This document shows, in pieces, positions 34,801 through 46,378 of a stretch of 64,000 nucleotides of DNA. The DNA is from Echinometra lucunter (taxonomy: Eukaryota > Echinodermata > Echinoidea > Camarodonta > Echinometridae): positions 1,898,422 through 1,962,421 of the forward strand of contig CM057154.1 of the NCBI GenBank assembly GCA_029962745.1, given 5' to 3'. The notes under the pieces were generated by a model, which did not search any database, was not told where the DNA came from, and worked only from the letters and a program-made list of their open reading frames with translations. How positions within the stretch are numbered: position 1 is the first letter of the stretch; each line of letters begins with the position of its first letter. A program made the translations under genes and the position numbers.

Positions 34801-37800
34801 TGCTTTGCGCAGAGTGGGAACCGTGTGTGGATTTTTTTTCTAGTGAGAACCCTGGTTGTACCATATACTTTAGGACATAGGAATAAGTATGGCTATATTC
34901 ATCCACCAAGTTTGTTTTACATCCAGCCTTCTTACACCATTATTTGTTTGTGCACTAATGTCTATTTTATTTACTTTAAATTTTTTTTTATTTCCTTGTG
35001 TGTCTTAGGTTTTCTTGAGGAAAGTTAGAAAAGCTAAGGCTAAGCGAGAATGGGCAACTGTAAATAGACTTTGTAGAAATGAACCCAAGTATAAATTAGA
35101 CCACATTGTTAAAGAGAGGTAAGTGAAGATAGAGTGCTGACTGAACAAAAAGAATAACAATTTAATGACTGACATGGAATTGATGTCATTATTCTGTTTA
35201 TGGTTAAGTGATAAAAGAATGACCAAATTTAAGACAGTTAAAGAAATCCTGTTAGTGGAAAAATGTATGTTACATTCCTCATCTTCATTTAAATGAAATC
35301 ATGCATTAGCATGTGATTGATCAATCTCCAGTTGTGTTTTTCACATCCATCTATTCCAAAAGCTGTTAACCAGAGTCTTTCATGAATTGTTAACAACTAG
35401 AAAACTTCTACAGTTTGTAAAAGAAAAAGTGATATGATTATTATGCCTTTGTGATCGGTCATGTGTTCTCTTAGGTGAGTGATCATAATGTATTTCAATA
35501 CAGATGATATGAGCTTACTGCAAAATGTAACAAGAGAAGCTTTCTTGTTCTCCATGTTTTCCAGATATCCCACTTTTGTTGATGCTCTGCGTGACCTTGA
35601 GGATCCATTGACCTTGTGCTCATTGTTCAGTACATTTCGTAAGAATGCCAAGGTGAAGAGTGATGTCATCCCTCTCTGCAGACGGCTCATCGTAGAGTTC
35701 ATGAACTATGTCATTGCATCAAGGTCGCTCAGAAAGGTCAGCTTCGACTGTCTTTAATTACATTCTTAAATACCTTGAATTACCTTCTTGTACTCTGAGC
35801 TTGTTTGCTGACTACATACTACCTTACTGTATCACATTGGCTCTATATTTCAAATGGCATTCAATACTTTATTTAATCAGTAAAAGATGTATTGTTAAGA
35901 TTTTGATTAAATTTTATGTTACATGTAGGGTTAAGCCTGGGGTTATGTATTGTGCTAGGTCAAGGATTGAAGTTATTGATTTTTGTTTATTGCAGAACAG
36001 TTATTGCTTAGGCATGTGTCGTGCAACTGATGTAACCTGTTAAAGCTACTTGGTATGTTGGTTTGTTTTCACTGTTTTTGTTGTATTTGTTGTTGTTTTG
36101 CAGGTTTTCCTGTCAATCAAAGGGATCTACTTCCAGGTTGAGATAGAGGGGCAAATATTAACCTGGATCATACCATATAACTTTGGCTATCAGGTGAGAG
36201 AGGCTTCTTGTCAAATATTCTGTTTTGGGCATATGTCACCCCCCCCCCCCTTCCCCTGCCATATTTTTTTCCATTATTACTGAGGTCCATCTTCCTTCAG
36301 TAGTCATTTGTTTTTTGTTTTGCTTTGCTTTTATTACTCTGGCATTTGGATAGAATGAGAGAAAGCCTTTCAGTAACAGTGATGAAAGCTTTCTTGTATA
36401 TTGACTGGTGGTAGATATTCAAATTATCACAAATGGTACATGCTTGTAGTTCAAACAAGTGAATTTAGTTGCTGTAGCCTGTAGCTATCAAATTATAATG
36501 TTTTAATCATTACTGCAAACTGATGAAAATAATAGTAATAATATTCTGTTCTTGTATAGCGCACATCACATTATTATCTAACATCTTTATGCGCTTCCAA
36601 AGGACTTTGGATATTATTACCCTGGCTTTAGCCAAGTGGCCTATTACAGTGCTCAAGCATTTCAAGGAATTAATTCCTACCAGTTACCCATTTACCTCAC
36701 CTGGGTCGAGTGTGGCAAATATAGATTAATGTCTTGCGAAAGGATATTAGTGCTGCACCAGGGATTTGAACCCTGTACCTTGTGGTTCACAGTCAGGAGA
36801 CTTATCCACTAGACCACAACACCTCTGATGATTTATTGGAAACTTTACAGTTCCATGTTGTTTAATCTTTTCTGCATTTCTGTCCCACTAGGTACCAGGT
36901 GATGTAGATCTAAAGATCATGTCTACATTCACAGAGTTCTACACCACACTTCTGGGATTCGTCAACTTCAAACTCTTCACAAGTCTCAACTTACACTACC
37001 CTCCAAAGGTGAGAAAAATATGTTTTTGTTTTGTTTAACTCAATCGTGACAGAAATTATTTAAAGCCTAATTTGATCAGCTTTTATTCTTCAAATTGGCA
37101 ACACCAACATTCTTATTTTATTGTTACATTTTTCTTATAAAACGTCATGTATCTGAAATGAATATAAATTGACAGAAATTATCATGAGAGGTCAAAAAGT
37201 TGCCAATTTGCAGGGGAAAACGGTGATTTTAAACCTTCTATCACATTGCCAATTTAAGGATTTTAATAGGTTTTATCTAGCATTGTCTTTTCTATGTATG
37301 TGGTTACATTTTCCTTTTTAATTGTTATTATATATTACATGTTCTATTTTACAACCTTGTAATTATGATGATATTAGTGTTCAGACTTTTCTCATATACC
37401 CCCATTTTTGTCTCGCCTGCGTAGCGGAGCGAGACATAGGTATCAATATTTCCGGTGTCGGCGTAGGCGTCGTCGTCGGCGAATTTAAGGTGGGATCACC
37501 AAATTCATACCAGAGGTCCATCTCTTGAAGGCGCAGGTCAAGTTCGAATATGAGTCGAATTTGAATAAGGTCAAAGGTCAAAGGTCAATGAACTTTCCAT
37601 GACTGGCACTGTGCTATATTGTACACACAATAACTTTTTATACCTTCGAGGTAGGATTGCCAAATTCATACAAGAGGTCCATCTCTTGAAGGTGCAGGTC
37701 AAGTTCGAATGTGAGTTGAATTTGATTAAGGTCAAAGGTCAAAGGTCAATGAACTTTCCATGACTGGCACTGTGCTGTGTTGTACACACAATAACTTTCT

Positions 37801-40800
37801 ATAGCTTCGAGGTGGGATCACCAAATTCATACCAGAGGTACATCTCTTGAAGGCACAGGTCAAGTTTGAGTATGAGTTGAATTTGAATAAGGTCAGAGGT
37901 CAAAGGTCAATGAACTTTCCATGACTGGCACTGTGCTATGTTGTACACACAATAACTTTCTATACCTTCGAGGTAGGATTGCCAAATTCATATGAGAGGT
38001 CCATCTCTTGAAGGTGCAGGTCAAGTTCGAATGTGAGTTGAATTTGATTAAGGTCAAAGGTCAAAGGTCAATGAACTTTTCATAACTGGCACTGTGCTAT
38101 GTTGTACACCTAATAACTTTCTATAGCTTTGACGTGGAATCACCAAATTCATACCAGAGGTCCATCTCTTGAAGGTGCAGGTCAAGTTTGAATGTGAATT
38201 GAATTTGATTAAGGTTAAAGGTCAATGAACTTTCCATGACTGGCACTGTGCTATGATTTACACCACTTTGTTCCTGTAATGACATGAACTTTATAATTTG
38301 ATACTTTTTAACACTAACATTTTACTTCAGTTCAACAGAGTTCATTCTACAGTAGGCCTATACCATTATTGCATATGTAAACTGTCAGAACCACAATTCA
38401 CCCCCTAAACTGCTGACAGCCTCAGAAGTCATATAGCATAGTTTTGACATGCAGTCTCTTCATGACTGCAATATGCAGGCGAGACAACGCTTGGCGTTTG
38501 CCTTGTTACAATAAAACTGGAATTGAATTGAATTGAATTGAATTAAATCAAATCTATTTTGTTCTTGTAGTTGTCGATGGCTGTACAAAGCTCCAAATCA
38601 GAAGCAGAACAAGATGGAGACGAGGAAGCTGTCGATGACCTCATTGGTTCCTTTGTACATGACCTTGGAAGGGTCAATCAGGGGTCAGCTATTGAGAACG
38701 AGGAGGACAATGAGCAGGATGAAGATCAGGAAGAGGTTCTCATCGCTGGTGGGGTAAGTTACAGTGATGCAGCATACTCTGTTGGGTGATGGATCATTCA
38801 CTGTTTCCACACCTAGGTTGTGGAACAGTCTCCCTCTGTATCTTCGCTCTTGTGATTTGCTGCCTACCTTTAAAACTCGGCTTTTTTAGAAATATCTATT
38901 CCACATTGCATACAACTAGCCCCAGCCTGAGCCTTTCCTGGATGAATCATGAACTGCATACAGTATTTTTCAGTCTCATCAGCGCCCTTAATTAGGCAAC
39001 TAGATATTGATGCTCTATAGATACCTGGATTGGATTGGATTGGATGGGAACGTGATGTCAAAGAAAATGAAATGTGAAAATCGATACTTCCACCAGGTTA
39101 GCCAGGTACATAATCCAATTAGTAAACATTGTTGTGCATTCAAAAGTTGTTGCTTACTGAAGATGACATGACCATTAGTGATTATCAAGAAAATCGCATG
39201 AAAGATCACATATCATCTGTTTGGAGCCAGAAGGGCGTTAAGTCTGTACCAAATCATATGAGTTAACACCCTGCTGGCTCTGAACAGACGATATCTGTTA
39301 ACCCATTCGTGACAGAGGTCCACATTTTGTGGTTTGGCCTAATATCTTTCGATGCAAAGCCCTAAAAATCATACCAAATACATGAGCAGAAAGAGCAAAA
39401 TATTTGTTGATTGATGATGAAAATTTTTTAAAGGAAAATAAGCATGAAAATCCTTAAATTGGCAATGTGATAGAAAGTTTAAAATCACCGTTTCCCCCTG
39501 CAAATTGGCAACTTTTTGACTTCTCATCGCAATTTCTGTCAATTTATATTCATTTCAGATACATGACGTTTTATGAGAAAAATGTAGCAATAAAATAAAA
39601 GTGTTGGTGTTGCCAATTTGAAGAATAAAAGCTGATCAAATTAGGCTTTAAATAATTCCTGTCACGAATGGGTTAACAAATTTTGTTTTGTTGGGATCAA
39701 CTCGCCATATGAATTACACAGTGGTGGGTTGTTGTTGTGTTTTTTTTGGGGGGGGTCAATTTTTCTCACTGATTACTGACAAAAAGATTTTAAGCTTTGT
39801 TCACTCAGTTAATATCATATATTGAAATAGATTATATATGTGCTGAAGAAGGGTGGCTACGAGGTTAGAAACTCTCAATTCTAAGTGTATAACAACAAGT
39901 GATTTAGAATAGCAAGACAATACTTTTTTTATATTCCTTTTCAGACTGTGGATGAGGAGACGGTGAAGAAAGCAAGAGAGGAGAGAGATAAGATGAAGAG
40001 ATTCAAGAAATTGTTTGAGGGATGCAAGTTCTACCTCTCAAGAGAAGTAGCTAGAGAAGCTGTCACATTTGTCATCAGGTAAGAATGCCGTGCAATGCAT
40101 CGACATAAATGCAGTTTGGGTGGGAAAAGACCCAAATTGTCTTCTAACGAAATTGGCATACACTAGGAAACGGGTAAAGATAGGTGTGCAGTTCTCATGA
40201 ATATGGGAGTGGTCCAGATTTGGGAAAGATGTCATGTGTGAAGTGATGGAACCGAAACACTATCGTTTTGCAGTTGCCTGAAATATCTTGCCAGGAGAAA
40301 ATTATAAAAGCATACCTGGGTGCCGTTGCATAAATACTTGCTATTATAGTAACTTTGGCATCAATGGTCACTACCATGGCAGTGTTGCTCAGCAGCCAAT
40401 CAAAATCCAGTATTTCATGAAAATTACCATTGATGGCAAAGTTACCATAATAGCAAGTTTTATGCAACGACACCCTGTTTACTAAAGATGCTGCGTCTAG
40501 GATGTTTAACAATCCACTTGGGAGATTTTTTTGGGTTGTGATTTTATTCTCTGAAGAATACACCTTTCTAATGGTATACTATGTTTATTTGTTTGTTTAT
40601 CTGTAGATGTTTCGGAGGTCAGGTATCATGGGACAAGACAATGTATGTTGGTGCTCCATATGACGTGTCAGATGAGACGATTACACATCAGATCGTTGAC
40701 AGACCACAGCAGGACAAGCAGTATTTGTCACGGTATGTCCTCATGCCTTCTGAAGGCATTTTTCAAAGCTAATTTACAATTACAAGACAGGTAAAGTTCT

Positions 40801-43800
40801 ATGGATATTCATGATCCTTTATATAGCTACAACAAAATGACTTTGATCACATGCAAATACATTTGGCTGAACTGTGAAGATTTCTAATAACTTGAAACTG
40901 TCAACAAGACATCAATATCAAGTACTTTAAACGCCGTTATTATTGCATGAATTTGCACTGAGCAACTTGAACATATTTGCAGGTCCTTAAATTCGTGCTG
41001 CAAAATTACTTGCAAAAGTGCAAGATTTGATTTGATATTTCAGTGCATATGAAATGGTGCTAATATTTTTGCGAGTTCTAGCATTCGCACTTGCTGAAAA
41101 ATAGCGTGAATTCTGTGAAAATTAATGTACCGCGAATATTTCTGCATTTACAGTATTTTTACATTATCCTGGTTATGACACCAATTTAAAAGAATGGCTG
41201 TAGAGCAAATAGATTTATATGCTCTATGCATCATCTACCAATGAATCCAGAGCTGCCAAGTAGTAGGATTTTATCCTGTTTAGTAGGATTTTTTGGAGGG
41301 AATATGACAATAGGATTTTTCCCATGATAATTGGATTTTTCAAAGTTCTGACATTGATTCTTTATTACCTTTATATTTTCTTATTTCCATGTTTATTATC
41401 AACATTTAAGTTAACCCCAATGCTCGGTGTACTCTACCTGTGTATTTCATACTGTAGATCATTTTCAATAAAATAAGTACAATGTAGAAGAGTTCGGATC
41501 AAAATGATTAATTAAGTCATACATATTATTAATATTGTATTTTCTGTCGGATATCATGAAGAGTGAAGGAGGAATCACGCTGTTGTATTTTTAAAATTTT
41601 CATGCAAAAATAGGATTTTTGGCATGAAAATAGGATAAAAAGTACAGAATAGGATTTTTTTCCAGTTGGCATTGGCAGCTCTGTGATTCTTTTGCGTTGA
41701 TATACAGGTACTACATCCAGCCCCAGTGGGTGTTTGACAGTGTGAATGCTCGTCGTCTGCTACCATTAGAAGACTACTTCCCAGGAGTGCCCCTACCCCC
41801 TCACCTATCACCCTTCGTTGAAGAGAAAGAAGGATCATACTTACCTCCTGAGAGAATAGCAATGCAGGATGATCAGCAGAAAGGAGAGTCTGAAGGTTAG
41901 TTTTGTTTGTAAAATATACCTGGGGGTGTTTCACAAAACTGTGCGTAAAGTTATCCATGACTTTAAAGGGGGTACCCAATGCTGAAACAATGTTATTCAT
42001 TCAAAAGAGCATGATTTCATTAGCAGAAAATCATCTGCCTAAATTTTTTTTTGAAAGTCGTGTTGCCAAGATAAACCCAAAATATGGTAAGATTTCAGCC
42101 TATTTTTGATGCCTCAGCTGTGTCCCAGTTTCAACTGGATATCCACAATGACGTCAAAGTCGTTACCTTGTTGCGCAATTCTAGCAAAATGCGCGCAAGG
42201 TATGATTCATGTTGTACAGTCTAGCGTGTAGCACAACAGCAATGCACGAAGCTGGGTAACCACTTTTACATCATACCTTGGTCAACTCTTGACTACTCAC
42301 AAATAATTAGCCAGAATGCATTGATTTTGATTGAAAATCATCAAATTTTTAATGTTATTCTTCTTAGAATTCTATTCTCGATCATATATCAAATTTACCA
42401 TTACCGTTGTGTAATCACTTTAAGAACGACTAAACTATGAAAAGCCAAATTGAATGCCTAAAGTTCTTCTTGTTTTAACACAGTGTGACTGCATTTCCCA
42501 TAATTTCAATTGAATTGTTTGCAAAAATCATACTTCACATTAAAAATCTTAATGATATGTTAATCTACAGAGATATTTAAACTTTAGCTTATGTGATTAA
42601 ATATGAGAATCCCATTTGGCTTTCCATATTCAAGTCCTTCTTGATTAAAGTCATGCATAAATTATATTACAAGTCAAGAAAAATTTCTTGTTTCCTTTGA
42701 AAAAAAAAAAATCATGCTTTTATAGTGCATTATCCTGTTTTCTCTGTGCGCTTTACAAATGAAGAGGCTTGATCCATAAATGCATTGTAAGTAATAACTA
42801 AGAAAAATTGTCCCATCTTGAAAATTTTTAATTTGCCAAGGTTTTCAAATCATGTAAAGTGTTTTCCTTTCCGAATGATAATATCTGTGATGTTTATTTC
42901 ATGAAATACATTGTTTCCAATCAGCAGATTTAAGGTTCTTGATTGTTTGTAATTCTTTGATACATGATTCTCCTGTAGCATGTCTTAAGGAAGTCCTTCC
43001 AGAACTGATAATATTTTGTAATGTTTAATGATTCCCATCAGCAGGTTTGAGGTTCTTGATTGTTTTGCAATGCTTGAATACTTGATTCTCCTGCAGATGA
43101 AAAGGATGAGGAAGAGACTGTAGGAGAGGAAGAGGAAGAAGAAGAGATCATTGGTGAAAGTGAGAATGAAGAAGACTTAGAAGAAGGTCAGAGTAGTGAG
43201 GATGATGAGGAGGATGAGACAAGTATAGATGCTGCTGAGAAGAAGAGATTACAGCAGCTCAGTAAAGAAACACCAAAACAGGTAAGATTCTTTAAGTTTG
43301 AAATGAAATTTGTTTAATTATACATGAATATTTCTGCTAATGTGCAAAATGCGAGGTTTCAAGTAATATCACGATAGTGTAGTGTTTTAGAAATTGACCT
43401 TAATTTAGTTTGTCTTGTTTTCTGTGAAGTTTGTTTACTTTTACTCTTTACCTGTAATTATCAGACTGTTTAAAAAATGATGTATTTATAGCCTGAAGAG
43501 TGATAGATTACACTGGTAGACCTTAGAGCTTACAGTAGCCGAAGAAGTGGAGATCGTTATCATGATATTCCCTCATTCACAACCTCACATACATGAGACA
43601 AAACTCATCAGAACTTGGATAAAGTGGTCATCATTTTAATGACCAACTTTCTCGCAAAATAAAAAACATGAATATTCTAATAGAGGGTTTATTTAGCGGT
43701 GTTGTGGTCCAATGGATTAGTCTCCGGACTTTGAACCACAGAGTACGAGGTTCGAATACCTGCTGCAGCACTAATGTCCTTTAGCAAGACATTTATCTAC

Positions 43801-44751
43801 ATTTGCCACACTCGACCCAGGTGAGGTAAATGGGTACCTGGCAGGAATTAATTCCTTGAAATGCTTGTGCGCTGTAATGGCTGCTGGGCTAAAGCCAGGT
43901 TAATAATATCCAAAGTCCTTTGGAAGTGCATAGAGACATTAGATGATAATGTGGTATGCGCTATACATGAACGGATTATTATCATTATTATTAGAAACCT
44001 GTTTGTTTTTGCAGACCACGAAGCTCTCTGTGGCTGAAGGACAGATAGAGAAGGTGAATCGTACGTGGGAAGCCGAGAAGTTAGCGAGACAAGAGAGGAG
44101 GTTACAAGAAATGATGATACCTAAGAAGAGAAAGAGATTATATGATAGACTGATGAAGAAGAAGAAGCAACAAGCCAAGGAGGTATGATACAACAAAAAC
44201 ATTAAGGTCTTCTTATTGACAAAAAATAATGTGATTCTTTTCTCCTGAAATCTGGCAAACTCATATATTTTTCCACCCATATTTGGTTCCTTATTTCTTT
44301 GTTTTCCTGTGCCCTTTCAAGTGGACAAAATTGGAGCTAGCCACTGTGGTGCCAGAGGCATTATTTTAGATGTACTACATTACCCTTTAAGCTACTGTCA
44401 GATATGTTTATAGGTAAAATAAATCTGAGTATGCATTGAAAAAAGTGTGTGAAGCAAATGATTATTATTGCCTGAAAAATCTTGAGCATTTGTTTTTCTT
44501 TTTGTATTACCCATGTTTATCTGACAAAAACAAACTGGGGAGAAACACAAGAAATTCATTTATCTTGCTTTTGATTAGTGTTTTGGGATTGATATTGAAC
44601 TGTGTGCACCAAATTGCCACATCTATCAGCCACAAATCTCACTGCAATGAATTTCCTTTTTGTCTTATAGGTACGCAAGCTGAAGGAGAAGAGGTTGAAG
44701 TATGATGAGGAACAGAAAGTGAAGAAAAAGAAAAAGATGACTGGGATTTAG
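31810..44751 (+). CDS. PES1: Pescadillo homolog, ribosome biogenesis factor (14 exons)
   Basis: Exons: 31810-31830, 33238-33317, 33962-34115, 35009-35118, 35565-35736, 36104-36193, 36892-37008, 38571-38753, 39945-40078, 40607-40732, 41708-41895, 43097-43281, 44015-44182, 44671-44751. The join keeps frame throughout and gives 602 residues (human PES1 is 588). An in-frame TGA at 31795-31797 supports the start. In other animals and yeast the protein is the Pes1/Nop7 part of the nucleolar PeBoW complex (with Bop1 and WDR12), needed for 27S/32S pre-rRNA processing and 60S assembly. The pescadillo N-terminal domain fills roughly residues 1-290 ([52 protein letters not shown]). A BRCT domain lies at about 331-423 with CFGGQVSWD and Trp403 in [12 protein letters not shown]. 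An acidic stretch (exon 12) and a lysine-rich coiled tail end the protein. The gene looks intact. Confidence 0.97.
31831..33237 (+). other. PES1 intron 1
   Basis: The longest non-repetitive PES1 intron in the 5' half. A similar stretch occurs twice (GGTCAGTATTGACCACTA at about 31986, GGTCAGTACTGGCCACTA at about 32683). Otherwise nothing recognised. Confidence 0.45.
36528..36823 (-). mobile_element. tRNA-derived SINE, copy 2 (PES1 intron 6)
   Basis: Same family as 5831-6122. The B box is GGGTTCAAATCCC on the minus strand and the tail is a TTATTACTATT-type run. The head end lies 68 bases before the PES1 exon 7 acceptor. Confidence 0.8.
37035..37280 (-). mobile_element. TTAA MITE family B, truncated copy
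   Basis: Minus-strand copy of the element at 39298-39676: GTTTAACTCAATCGTGACAG at one end, then the shared interior (ATTTGATCAGCTTTTATTC, AAATTGGCAAC). The other end is missing. It starts 27 bases after the exon 7 donor. Confidence 0.6.
37410..38485. mobile_element. TIR element with five 161-bp tandem repeats (PES1 intron 7)
   Basis: Ends GTCTCGCCTGC (37410-37420) and GCAGGCGAGAC (38475-38485) are perfect inverted repeats. Inside, repeat units start near 37489, 37650, 37811, 37972 and 38133, a constant 161-bp step. Units 1, 3 and 5 share GGGATCACC-type starts while 2 and 4 share GGATTGCC, a 322-bp higher-order pattern. Units 1-4 carry three AGGTCA words separated by single bases; unit 5 keeps fewer. 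Confidence 0.8.
39217..39290. repeat. Short hairpin element
   Basis: Arms CTGTTTGGAGCCAGAAGGGC and the complementary ACCCTGCTGGCTCTGAACAG with a short loop; both contain GTTAA at the inner edge. It lies directly beside the family B MITE at 39298. Confidence 0.6.
39298..39676. mobile_element. TTAA MITE family B, copy 1 (PES1 intron 8)
   Basis: Starts TTAACCCATTCGTGACAG and ends CTGTCACGAATGGGTTAA, perfect 18-bp inverted ends that include the TTAA. 379 bp, no coding capacity. A matching full copy lies at 52714-53110. Confidence 0.8.
40314..40478. mobile_element. Short palindromic MITE (GTTGCATAAA family), copy 2
   Basis: CCTGGGTGCCGTTGCATAAA at the left and TTTTATGCAACGACACCCTG at the right are inverted; inner arms (TTGCTATTATAGTAACTTTG and its complement) extend the hairpin. 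In PES1 intron 9. Confidence 0.75.
41248..41683. mobile_element. hAT-like MITE next to PES1 exon 11
   Basis: Ends CAGAGCTGCCAA and TTGGCAGCTCTG are perfect inverted repeats; TAGGATTTT words occur near both ends. CAGAGCTGCC-type ends are common in hAT elements, but no clean 8-bp duplication is seen. The right end is 24 bases before exon 11. Confidence 0.7.
41963..42423 (+). mobile_element. TTAA MITE family A, copy 2 (PES1 intron 11)
   Basis: TTAAAGGGGGTACCC at the left, GTGTAATCACTTTAA at the right, 461 bp. It keeps one TGACGTCA site. More diverged than copy 1. Confidence 0.75.
43696..43993 (+). mobile_element. tRNA-derived SINE, copy 3 (PES1 intron 12)
   Basis: Head GTGGTCCAATGGATTAGTC, GGACTTTGAACCAC and B box GAGGTTCGAATACC, then the family body, ending in TTATTATCATTATTATTA. 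The tail stops 21 bases before exon 13. Confidence 0.85.
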
Positions 44752-45940
44752 AAATGAAGGACTGATATCAAGGAGATTTTTGTAATTAAACAGACTGATA
44801 GTGAGTAAGCAGCGATGAACACAACAATCCACTGTCTGGATATCAAGAGGATACCATTGTGTTTCTGTCTCTAATTGTTGAGCCACCGAGGTAGAGTGAG
44901 ACTAAAGGGATCGTTAGCGGTGTCCGTCCGTAACGCTTATGAAACTTGAATAACTTTGCGACCATTTTCGCGTTTGTAACCAAACTTGGATGGTAGATGC
45001 CTGACAGGGGCCTCACTGTTGTTGTTATAATTTTTATATATTTTTTTTTTGGGGGGGGAGGGGTCAAAGGTCATGTATGTAGGTCAAGGGTCAAATGAGG
45101 TCAAATGTTAAGATTTATCTAAAAGTTTCTACTGGGGTTGGTAACTTTGCAATCATTAGCCCATTTGTTGCCAATTCTTGAAAAATTACTGAGTTTGAAT
45201 TTAACCACCCTGTTCAGGATGCTAGGTACATCGACCTGAATTCACATAGGTTCATTTTAAATCATGGTTTAAACCTCCATAGGCATAGTACGTGCTTCTC
45301 ATCTTGTTGACTTGTCCAATGTAATATAATTTTTTAAAATTCTTATTTACACTTAGTTTTAGTCAAACACATGGTTTTAAACGTGGTTTAGACCAGTGGT
45401 TTGAAATAAACCTCTTTCATGGATATCGCAATGGCTTCTATGTATGAGGCTCGAACAAGAATATTTTGACCATGATGAGAATTTTTTTTTTTTTTTTCAA
45501 TTTCCTGTCCAGTTTACTAATTCATTGCACAGGACTATTGAAGTGTTTAAATTGCAAATCATAAGAAAAGTGTTGATTAAGAATCACACTTTTTATGTTG
45601 CCCTCTTTTTAAGAGTAGTAAGGAGAAGATATTAAGTAGGCCTACAGTGTACAATTGTTTACATTGTAAATCTGTAATAATAATAGTGACAATTTCATGG
45701 AGACAAACACTTACATGACACATGTACATATTATAACTATATGTACATGTATTGGTAAGCAATCCTCTGTAATACAACTTTATAGAAATGAAAGATCGAA
45801 TATCTGGGAGAAACACTATGTTGTCAGTGTTAATTGAACTATTTTTATCGAAATTGTTGTGTACTGTAGATGTTCATTTCAGTTTTGATTTTTCACTCTT
45901 GCTGATGGAAAAATTGGCAAGCATGGAAGTATATATAAAT
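44752..45940 (+). other. PES1 3' UTR and convergent intergenic DNA
   Basis: Includes a repeat at about 44880-45230 with AGGTCA words (GGGGTCAAAGGTCATG at 45061, then AGGTCAAGGGTCAAATGAGG) and a T/G run. The AATAAA is at 45405. The rest is AT-rich without features. Confidence 0.5.
45405..45410 (+). promoter_or_regulatory. Candidate polyadenylation signal of PES1
   Basis: AATAAA 654 bases past the PES1 stop, the first clear plus-strand signal in the 3' flank. The intervening 3' UTR would include a repeat with AGGTCA words and a T/G homopolymer run (about 44880-45230). Confidence 0.4.
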
Positions 45941-46378
45941 AGAGAGGGGGAGGTGGAGGGAGGGGAGAGAGAAGGGGAGGTGGATGGAGAGGAGAGAGAG
46001 GGGAGGGAGGGAGAAAGAGGGGAAAAGAGGGAGAGAGGGGAGAGGGAGAGAGAGAGGGGGGAAGAGGAGGAGTGGAGGGAGGGAGGGGAGGGAGGGAGAA
46101 AGAGTGAGGGAGGAGAGAGTGAGGGAGAAGGAGAGAGGAGAGGGAGAGAGAGAGGAGAGGGAGAGAGAGGGAGAGGGAGAGAGAAAGAGAGGGAGAGAGG
46201 GAGGGGAGGGAGGGAGAAAGTGAGGGAGAAGGAGAGAGTGAGGGAGGAGAGGGAGAGAGAGAGAGGGGGAGGGGAAAGAGGAGGAGGTGGAGGGAGGGAG
46301 AAAGAGTGAGGGAGAGGGAGAGAGAGAGAGGAGAGGGAGAGAAAGGGGGAGGGGAGAGAGAACAGAGAAAAAGATGGA
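45941..46378 (+). repeat. Purine-rich (GA/GGA)n tract, about 440 bp
   Basis: Almost pure A/G on the plus strand, with only scattered Ts. Both strands show long but meaningless frames (Arg/Glu/Gly or Ser/Leu/Pro). Confidence 0.95.

Noticed and set aside
34389..35028. Overlapping frames of 100-140 residues in PES1 intron 3
   Set aside because: Intronic AT-rich sequence; no conservation cues, and the PES1 reading frame passes from 34115 to 35009.
43696..43770. Functional tRNA gene
   Set aside because: The A and B boxes belong to a SINE head; the fold is degenerate and the same sequence recurs with a SINE body and tail.
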